A stretch of DNA of 64,000 nt from contig NC_061452.1 in the NCBI RefSeq assembly GCF_022581195.2, positions 9,369,501 to 9,433,500 on the forward strand, in the 5' to 3' direction. The notes beneath the pieces were generated by a model. The model was not told where the DNA came from and searched no databases. It worked only from the letters and a program-made list of their open reading frames with translations. Of this stretch, positions 56,627 through 64,000 are shown piece after piece. The position numbers were made by a program, and so were the translations under genes. Source of the DNA: Helicoverpa zea (Eukaryota; Arthropoda; Insecta; Lepidoptera; Noctuidae). Numbering within the stretch: position 1 is the first letter of the stretch; each line of letters begins with the position of its first letter.

Positions 56627-59600
56627 TAGTGTCGGCCGCGGTGAAGTGGGATGCGCCGGCGCCGTATGACCCGGTATGGCTGGCCAGCGTGCAGACCTAC
56701 CCCCCCGTGACGGCGGCAAACGAGACTCGCTTCTTTTTTGGCTGGGTGTACGAGACCGATGTCGAATTCAAACTTTACACAAGGTAATAGTCAGTAAGGA
56801 GTAAGTATATCTGGATAAAACTGCTTCATTTAGAATACGTCAATCAATAAGGGAAGATATACATTTTGGCCGTAACGCAGTTGTAACTTTTATCCAGGCA
56901 TCTACCACTGTCAGCATTTGTTCTGTGCCTTAACTAACCGTATTTTTATTCTGAAGAGAATTCGAACGCTCAACGTGCAATCCAACAAAAATATAGAAAT
57001 CTAAAGTCTTGAATCCAGAACTCAAAATTAGTTTAAAGAAATAGAGAGAACAGAGTGTTTAACTTTAAAGTTCTTCAAGTAGTTGTAAGTGCAAACTCTA
57101 CGAAAACTGATTGTTTCAACTGCTCGGGCGTAACGCTTGGATGTGGTTTTGGCCGGTATCGAGCGACCTGATATTGGCAGCGTGAAGGTTCGGTTGAAAC
57201 TTTAAATAATGCTTGCAGGAACCATTAAAAATATAAAGATATTCTTCTGGTGAAGTTTTTCTAAGATGGTGCCATAATGAGTTTTTGCTTTACGTGTCGC
57301 AAGTTTCGTGTAAGTTGGTAAAAGATAATGTAATCACAGGTAGCTAGTGCCCAAATGATCAAGTTATCGATAATTATTAATGAAAATATCTATAATTATG
57401 TTTATTTAATGAAATGAGTAAGTGACTATGTAGTGTCTTGTGTCTTCACAATGAAGTGCTAATTTTGGGCTGAAAGAATGACCGTCTTATTCTGCTGCAT
57501 CTAGATAGTAACTATTTAGGGTTTCCTATACTGACTCTTAGATAGATTTCAATTCTTATACGAACATTGGTTATACTTCGGATTTTAGAACTAACATACC
57601 TATAGTGAAGATTTTTCACAGTATTTTTTTACGCTCGCTGTTAAAAATATTGAACGTTCAAAAACATGCGTTGTATTCTGTATTCATAAAAAATGTATCA
57701 CGGGAAGGGGAAATTGTAAAACATAATTAAAATTCGCAATACGTTCTGTTAATATATTGTCCTATCGAAGTGTGTGACAAAATTTTTAACGCTGCCTTTT
57801 TGGTCGAAAAGGTAACCATTGTTTGGCATGGCATACGTATGTAATGTGCGGTAAGAGTTAAATGACCATAATTATATTATAATAAGGTATTGTGTATGTG
57901 TCTATGTACGTTGCCATTTACAGTACAATGCAGAGGAGGAAATTCCGTATGTAGTTTTAATGCTATTTAGACCTCTCACTCGATAAGGAACCGTTTTAAA
58001 CTTACAACATATACTTACTTGGTGTTTCTTAGAAGTAGGTGTACCTACTCAACATTGTCGTCTGACAATATTTAAAAGATCTCTGTTAACTTGGACAATA
58101 TTTAGTTGTACGTCGCCATCATTACCTGTCATTTTTATTAAGTACTAGCTGTTGCCCGCAACTTCGTCTGCGTGGGCAATACAGAATCGTCAAAATACTA
58201 CTTATCCCGTAGGTGCATTCTTTCACGTGACAGTATAATTAGGATTACCACTTAGCAGTCGCATAGATTCATTGATCAAGGTTGTGTTGTGGATGTGACC
58301 ATTTATCTAAACAAAAGAACTAAAGTTTGTGACGTTGTTCAGCCAATTTGGAAAATTATTACGTATGGTGCGTAAGTAATTTTCACAGGAAACAGCTATA
58401 ATCTATGTCTACATACTTTGAGTCTGACAAAGCTGTCATTTGTACATTTTCTGCAGCTGCTGCGACTAATCAGAAGCCAGAAAGTCTGTCAGTCTTACCA
58501 TGGATATCGTCTTGTGTAGTTGACTGGATTGAAGATAGGTAGATAGGTAGTCGCTCCAAGCAAAATATTGGTACTCAAACAGATTCGGTGACTGGAAGCC
58601 AACACCAACATAGTTGGGGAATAGCTGGATGGATGATAAAATGAGTCATCATCATCAGCAGGCGCATAGGGTAGGATAGTTTCACTTACTCACTATGGTA
58701 AGGCTGACCCCACATTAGGCGTGCGCGATCCTCGGGCGTGTGAGTAGCGCGGGCGTCGCGAGCGCGCTGCGTGAACGTCGCGTTTTGCTGCCCTGCGGCA
58801 TGTGTGAAGAGTGCAAGCGACGCGCTCGTGGCGACCACGCGGCGCTCGAGTTGCGTTCTTACCCCTTCGCCCGCTATCCCCGCCGCCCGCTAAACGCCTT
58901 AGCAGTTAAACGTCAAGGAGAGCGGCGCGTGCGCGCCGCGAGCGCGCTGCAAATGCCGCAGGGCAGCAAAACGCGACGCTCACGCAACATGCTCGCGACG
59001 CACGCGCGGCGCCCGCGCTACTCACACGCCCGAGGATCGCGCGCGCCTAATGTGGAGGAGGCCTAAGCCGGGACTCCACCGAAATGTTTGCATTAGTTCA
59101 CGAATAGGCAAAATGTACGTATCTGTGAGAGTCCACTTCATGTGTTCGTACTTGAAACCTGCAATTTTGCCAAGATTTTCAGAATGTACGCTCGCAATTT
59201 GTCATTTCTTGGTGGAGCCAGCAAATCAAAAGAAACATAAGTGTTGTATACTGTGCGTCACTACCGCACACCGGGAAAATTTCGCTCTTGCGGAGGACGT
59301 TTATATACCATATTTTGTGTCACACGTAAACAGGACGACAGTAAGTATCCACCGAAACACTTTCAAAGATCTGATGAACGAACAAATCAGACCTGACTTG
59401 GTCACCTGGGGCCAATCAGAGCTCTATGAAGCGATAATACGCTTTGGCTCTTACTGTTATTGTGGTTTCTGAAAATTTATTCACCTCATTCAACGATGAA
59501 TGTAATTCTGATGGTACTATTAAGAACACTTGCTTAGCGCAGAAGCTGACGTTGGCAGGTCAACTCTTTTGACTTCTCTAATAGGATACCATTGGTTTTT

Positions 59601-62349
59601 GTACAATGCACACCTGCAATGCATTCTGGATTAGGATAGGATATAGGTGGATAGGATTTGCAACAGATAACAATTCTGTCTTTGTGATTAAATTACATCA
59701 AACGTAGTTTTATATAAAAGGTGTTTTTTAGGGTTTTTAGACTTGGCTCGGGTCTTACTGAGACTGTTCGTAATCGTGAACAGTGTATTTGCGATCAGAA
59801 GTTGAAAGTAAGCATGTCTCTGGTATGCGACGCGTAATATGTACGTTTTCAGACGCATAAAGCATTTTACGTGTGTATGGTATTAAATAGAGAGAGCTCC
59901 CATTTCTTATCTGCACTTTGTATCTGGGCTTGTTTTTAAAGCTACAGAATCCTACATTACCTACCTCACGCTCAGCAGCGCTTGCGAGAGATAGATCCTC
60001 ATTTCTTCTAGGATTAAGTTTACATATTTTGCATCAGAAAATATAATTAAGGTCTACTTAATACTACTCACTCAAAGTAATTTGTTTTAAGGCCACCACA
60101 TTAGTGGAAGATAAGCTAAACTATGTTTATGAAAAAATCCTGATATGAACTCCATCTGTAACTTTAAATGATAATTAATTGTTCCACTAAAGTCATCATT
60201 TTTGACATAATGTTCAAAAAATAATTTAGATGGCACCGTTTTAAATTTGGCTGAGAACTATTAATTTTCTTTTCATCAAGGTAATAATTATAGTTGGATT
60301 TTGATGTGGCACGGCAAACTGACAAACACTATTGAAATGTCTATCGAAAAATTACACTACGTGTTAAAATATGGTGAATTACGGAAAATACACAACTCCA
60401 TCTGTTGAAATAATAATCGTCTATAAAGAATGTATGGTAATATTGTCATTTACCACCTCGCTTCTTTGACAAATTTGATGTATTTTATTTACCACAGATG
60501 GAGCTACTTTAACCTTGGCTAAACAAAATTTTCATATTTTTTTTTCTTCCGAAGTTACTTATAAAGGTGTGATTTTCTGTGTAAAGATTAATAATAATAA
60601 TAGGCCGATCAACTAATATAAGTACAACATTCAAATGTACAGTTTTGACAAATAGTTTGCGTGTTGTAATATTTTACATCTTGAATTCACAAAATTAATC
60701 ATATCTTTTGATAGAGTGAATCGATTTCGATGAAACAGAAACTAAGTAATACCCCAAGTTACGTAGAATTTTTGTATATAAGCATTGTCTGCATTTAATT
60801 CGTAGATTTTACGTGAATCCCGAACAAACAAACAGATAAACAGACAAACAGACAAACAGACAAAAATTACAAAAATGATGGAAATGGGTTCTGTTAGTTA
60901 TCCTTTAAAATGCTGGCTATTTTTTTTGTCAATTTCTTCAATGTACAAAAATTACTTTTCTACCGATTTATTATATGTATAGATTTGATTTTTTTTTTGT
61001 AAATAAAGAAGCTTTATAATAGGTACTGTCGTGTGCTTAGACGCTCCCCAAATACATTTTCAGCACTGAAGGTTTGATTGACTGGATTAGGGTCAATTAA
61101 TACTCATTCAATAATCGTCATTTAAATACTAACATTAGGTATTTATGATTTTTGAAAGCATTTAATAATTTAGGTTCTTTAAAACAATTATTGTTTTTAA
61201 AGATTTTGTAAAAAGTATATCGACCTTATTTTAATTTTGACATTTTAACTATCCGTTTGAATCATAAAGCAACTTGAAAAGGTTTCACCAAAAACATTGG
61301 GAGCATTGTTTATGTGCGGTCTTTGTTATTTGTTATCAAATTACTGCGAATAAAGTGTTTGTGGTCTGGAGTCTAGACAAACCTCATTCAAAATTAATTA
61401 ACAGGCGTTTTTCATTTCAGGAGGAATCCATTCGAGTATCAAATGTTAAGGATAAACGATTCTGCGTCTTTACATGACTCAAACTTCGATTTTAATAACA
61501 AAGTAAAAGTGCTAGCACATGGCTGGCTCAATAATGGTAGCGGTCCTATGCCGATGTCGCTAAAAGAAGGTAATTGTTTAAAGTAATATCTGATGGTAAA
61601 AAAAAAACAAGAACAATTTTCTTCTTGTGAAATAGAAATGGATGCATATGCTCCACACCTACAATAATGTGGAGTAGGAAACTGCAATGGTGGTTGGTGA
61701 TTACTCCACCTGTATCTGCATAATGAGATCTTGAAATCCATCACGTCGATCCCGGACTGAATTTCAAGCGAGGTCAATGTATCCCGATTCTAGAGCATTT
61801 CTACGTTCAATGCTAGGGAAAAATATGTGCTTTTCCTATGGAAAAATAAAACGAAAAACTTTTATGTTTAGATTTTTTTCCTCTTACATCGATACCGTAA
61901 CGGTAATTAATGAGTTAGTCTTAAGAAAGGCTTTGGATCAAACGGCTGCCTTTATCAAGTAGCCTTTCCAATTTAACCTTTATCCCTCGGTCAAGTGTCG
62001 CCCAATATTCAATAGAAGACAAATTCAAGGGGTTTGAACACGGTTGCTATCTTTGGGAATAGAATCTTTAACAAAATGTTTTTTTTTTTTTGTTTTTTTC
62101 CAGCATATCTAAACGTGAGTGATTTGAACATCGTCGTAGTAGATTGGGGTGCAGCCGCTAATGTCAACTATATAATGGCCAGCTACAATGTGGCTTCGGT
62201 TGGCCGCCTCCTTACACAGTTCCTCAACTTCCTTATATGGGAGGGAGTATCTATGGGTGATGTGCACCTCATAGGTCATAGCCTAGGTGCCCATGTTGTG
62301 GGCATAGCAGGAGCCAACGTTAAAAAAACACCAATAGACACTATAACAG
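56627..62349 (+). CDS. Neutral lipase (pancreatic lipase family), partial
   Basis: Three joined exons are visible: 56627-56783, 61421-61569 and 62104-62349. They encode AANETRFFFGWVYETDVEFK, then VKVLAHGWLNNGSGPMPMS, then LNIVVVDWGAAANVNYIMAS and VHLIGHSLGAHVVGIAGANV. The GHSLG box holds the nucleophilic Ser. AHGW and VVDW are conserved core segments of the alpha/beta hydrolase fold. Exon phases agree. The first coding exon with a signal peptide must lie upstream and was not found. The catalytic Asp and His exons lie beyond the window. Such insect enzymes are secreted and hydrolyse acylglycerols or phospholipids; lid and substrate cannot be judged. Intron 56784-61420 holds a MITE and LINE debris. 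Confidence 0.88.
58137..58240. repeat. LINE/SINE-like fragment in the lipase intron
   Basis: The words gtactagctgttgcccgc and acttcgtctgcgtgggcaa belong to the same repeat type as 23165-23240. It is non-coding. Confidence 0.5.
58702..59063. mobile_element. GC-rich Harbinger-type MITE, TAA duplication
   Basis: This 362-bp element has ends ggctgaccccacattaggcg and, inverted, ggcctcctccacattaggcg. The arms run to about 110 bp and share cgatcctcgggcgtgtgagt and cgcgttttgctgccctgcgg. It is flanked by TAA at 58699-58701 and 59064-59066. ORFs inside follow from composition. Confidence 0.85.
59072..61420. other. Lipase intron sequence
   Basis: A 140-codon ORF at 59050-59472 begins in the MITE and does not resemble a known protein. 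A short (acag/acaa)n run near 60825-60870 follows an LTR- or LINE-tail-like stretch (gattttacgtgaatcccgaa). Nothing else is recognised. Confidence 0.45.
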
Positions 62350-62626
62350 GTCAGTAATATCATTATCGTCAATATTACTAATGTGCAAAACCATTCCTGC
62401 TTAGTGCGGTGATAAAATAAAAAAAAAATATATTACTTCTTAGTGTGCACAGAAGCATAATAGAATTCTAATGACGTTAAATGGCATTTTTAAGCTTAAA
62501 GGTCCAGATCTTCATTTTTAATGTCTAGCTAGAGGATATAAAAAAGTAAGTGTAGATATAAAGATTTTTGATTAGCATCCATTTACAGAATCTTGTTAAA
62601 TTAATTTTCAGTTAAGACAACAACTA

Positions 62627-62853
62627 TAGTTCGGCCATTCAGAGAATGCGTTCCTGACACGTCGCGATTGAACTGACGACGTAACTACATTCATTGATTA
62701 TTGATATAATAATGTTGTTTTAATGCTCCTCAATTGTTAAAACGGTAAACAACCAGCAAAAATATTTTTATCGTAACTGCAACGCCATTGCAAAGTTACG
62801 TCGTCAGTTCAATCGCGACGTGTCAGGAACGCATTCTCTGAATGGCCGAACTA
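62627..62853. mobile_element. MITE with perfect 60-bp inverted ends
   Basis: Both ends read tagttcggccattcagagaa inwards, through gcgttcctgacacgtcgcga to acgacgtaact, with no mismatch noticed. It lies after the lipase GHSLG exon. The target duplication is probably short (TA or ATA). Confidence 0.88.
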
Positions 62854-63323
62854 TAATGTGGTTGTCAGTTAAGCAAAGCGCTGAACGTTTGTGACGTCAA
62901 TCAATGTCAAGTTGAAAGGGGCGTTTACTTCATATTCTGCAGTTTCGAATCAAATATTATGAAGCCCTTTATTCATTGTACGGAGAACTTGTTTTTTAGT
63001 CTTCATACAGGATAATAAGCCCGTGAGCCAGCTTTTCTTGGAGACGTAAGAAACTTTACGTCTCACAAATAGAAAATTAACGTCACTGTTCCGTTGAATA
63101 TTTGAGCGTTGTCAAACCCATATTTTAGTTTTGGAATAACGCGTACTAAAGCCCTTTGATTATATATATGTCTAGATGTAGCGTCGAGTGCGCGCAAGCG
63201 TGGAAAAAAATGTCGATGTACTGTTCATCGACAGGAGCTTTCCCGTCAATCAGAACAGATCGTGCCGCTTAACTGTCAAAACGTATAACGCGCGCTAACT
63301 AAAATACAAATAACAGAGATAAA

Positions 63324-63847
63324 ATGACGATATGTGCAATTAAAGTCTGCCGGAGTTATAAAGGAAGGCTAAAAAGTGCCAATAACATCACCTATCATCG
63401 GTAACTGACCCAGAAAATAAATATTTGTTTTTTGTAATTATGTTTACTAAATCACGCCATATTGTATCAGTGTTGCCAGTTTCTGTTTTTCATTTTCCCA
63501 ACTTCACGTGTTTATGTTATGTATAAAGGATATTTTTTAAGCATTGCGCAAGAAAATAACATTTTCTGATTCTCCAAAATATTATCTACTATTATTTGAT
63601 TAGTAAATTATGGTTATCAACGTAACATTTTTTTTTAAGAATTCCAAGTAATCCTATTGTTAGGAGTCAGTGGATAGACCGCATTAAAAAAAGCCGTGGA
63701 GATGCGATGTGGACACCAACAAAAAATACCGTAGTGTGTTCCGATCACTTCCGCAGCAAGGACATGAGTACTGTCGACAAGATAGGGCGCCGAAGACTTA
63801 CAAAAGGAGCAGTGCCAAGCAAGGTTCAATTTTCTATAAAGTTATAG
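63324..63847 (+). CDS. THAP-domain protein, N-terminal exons
   Basis: Exon 1 (63324-63400) gives MTICAIKVCRSYKGRLKSAN and ends at gtaact. Exon 2 begins at 63640 and continues IPSNPIVRSQWIDRI, then NTVVCSDHFRSKDM and KGAVPSK. The C2CH zinc site is complete (Cys4, Cys9, then Cys and His in CSDHF). The conserved Pro (HRIP), Trp (SQW) and AVP box are in place. THAP is a DNA-binding domain found in transcription regulators and in P-element transposases. Exon 2 could run to a stop at 63845-63847, giving a short protein, or splice at AAG-gttcaa (63824) to exons outside. It appears to lie in a lipase intron on the same strand. It may be a domesticated or transposon gene. Confidence 0.78.
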
Positions 63848-64000
63848 TTAAACCGAATAACACTATGTATACAAACTTATTTAATTAGTCTATTTTTTTT
63901 TCATTATTTATGGGAGAATCGTAGAAGCTGGTATCATTATTTACGTCAACGCGCAGTGTAAAATGACACCTACACGTACACATGCATAACAATTTTGTCT

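Noticed and set aside
56627..56783. Possible CDS start for the lipase
   Set aside because: The exon has no ATG start or signal peptide and is preceded by a good acceptor (tgaagcag), so the first exon must be elsewhere.
58740..59472. ORFs of 108 and 140 codons
   Set aside because: The first is composition of the 58702-59063 MITE. The second starts in the MITE end and has no recognisable domain.

Overview
The window looks like a piece of an insect nuclear chromosome, most likely from a moth or butterfly. This is inferred from AT-rich intergenic DNA, small GT-AG introns, insect-type orthologues, and a very dense load of MITEs, non-LTR fragments and tRNA-like SINE sequence of the kind common in Lepidoptera. 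No bacterial operons, CRISPR arrays or rRNA genes were seen. There is no stand-alone tRNA gene.

Layout. 1-8.3 kb is a nest of transposons. A 780-bp perfect direct repeat (1-780 and 6784-7563) brackets a 5'-truncated R1-like retrotransposon on the minus strand. That retrotransposon is split by a 1282-bp hAT-type element with a clean 8-bp target duplication. The hAT element itself holds 126-bp tandem repeats and another retrotransposon tail. Next to it, a full-length but broken Tc1 element and a small MITE have both landed at the TA centre of a palindrome. 8.3-15.3 kb is mostly anonymous, with one short orphan ORF, a LINE 3' piece and a retrotransposon tail.

15.3-43.9 kb is the genic core, with six conserved genes rebuilt exon by exon. 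They are a ZAD/C2H2 zinc-finger protein (+, 430 aa), CDK10 (-, 403 aa), mitochondrial methionine aminopeptidase 1D (+, 298 aa), N-terminal glutamine amidohydrolase NTAQ1 (-, 217 aa), a SERF-family small protein (+, 69 aa) and HDDC2 5'-deoxynucleotidase (-, 200 aa). They alternate strand, so neighbours are either tail-to-tail or head-to-head. Between MetAP1D and NTAQ1 lies a tandem duplication of about 1.5 kb. It copied the MetAP1D polyadenylation region and is split in its first unit by a 4.75-kb LTR element that shows no gag or pol core but carries three different tandem arrays (35, 89 and 80 bp).

43.9-56.6 kb is gene-poor and rich in MITEs and SINE-like sequence. It ends in three head-to-tail copies of a defective Harbinger element, each with two exons of a HARBI1-like transposase closed by the same in-frame stop. 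56.6-64 kb holds three exons of a secreted-type neutral lipase (GHSLG serine present, gene running off the window) and, in its last visible intron, exons of a THAP-domain protein.

No novel defence or metabolic system is evident. The unusual material is transposon architecture: PIF/Harbinger-type MITEs with TTA or TAA target duplications appear six times, together with the Harbinger-like triplicate and the array-bearing LTR derivative. MetAP1D and NTAQ1 both act on protein N-termini, but they sit in different genes on opposite strands and the proximity is probably chance.
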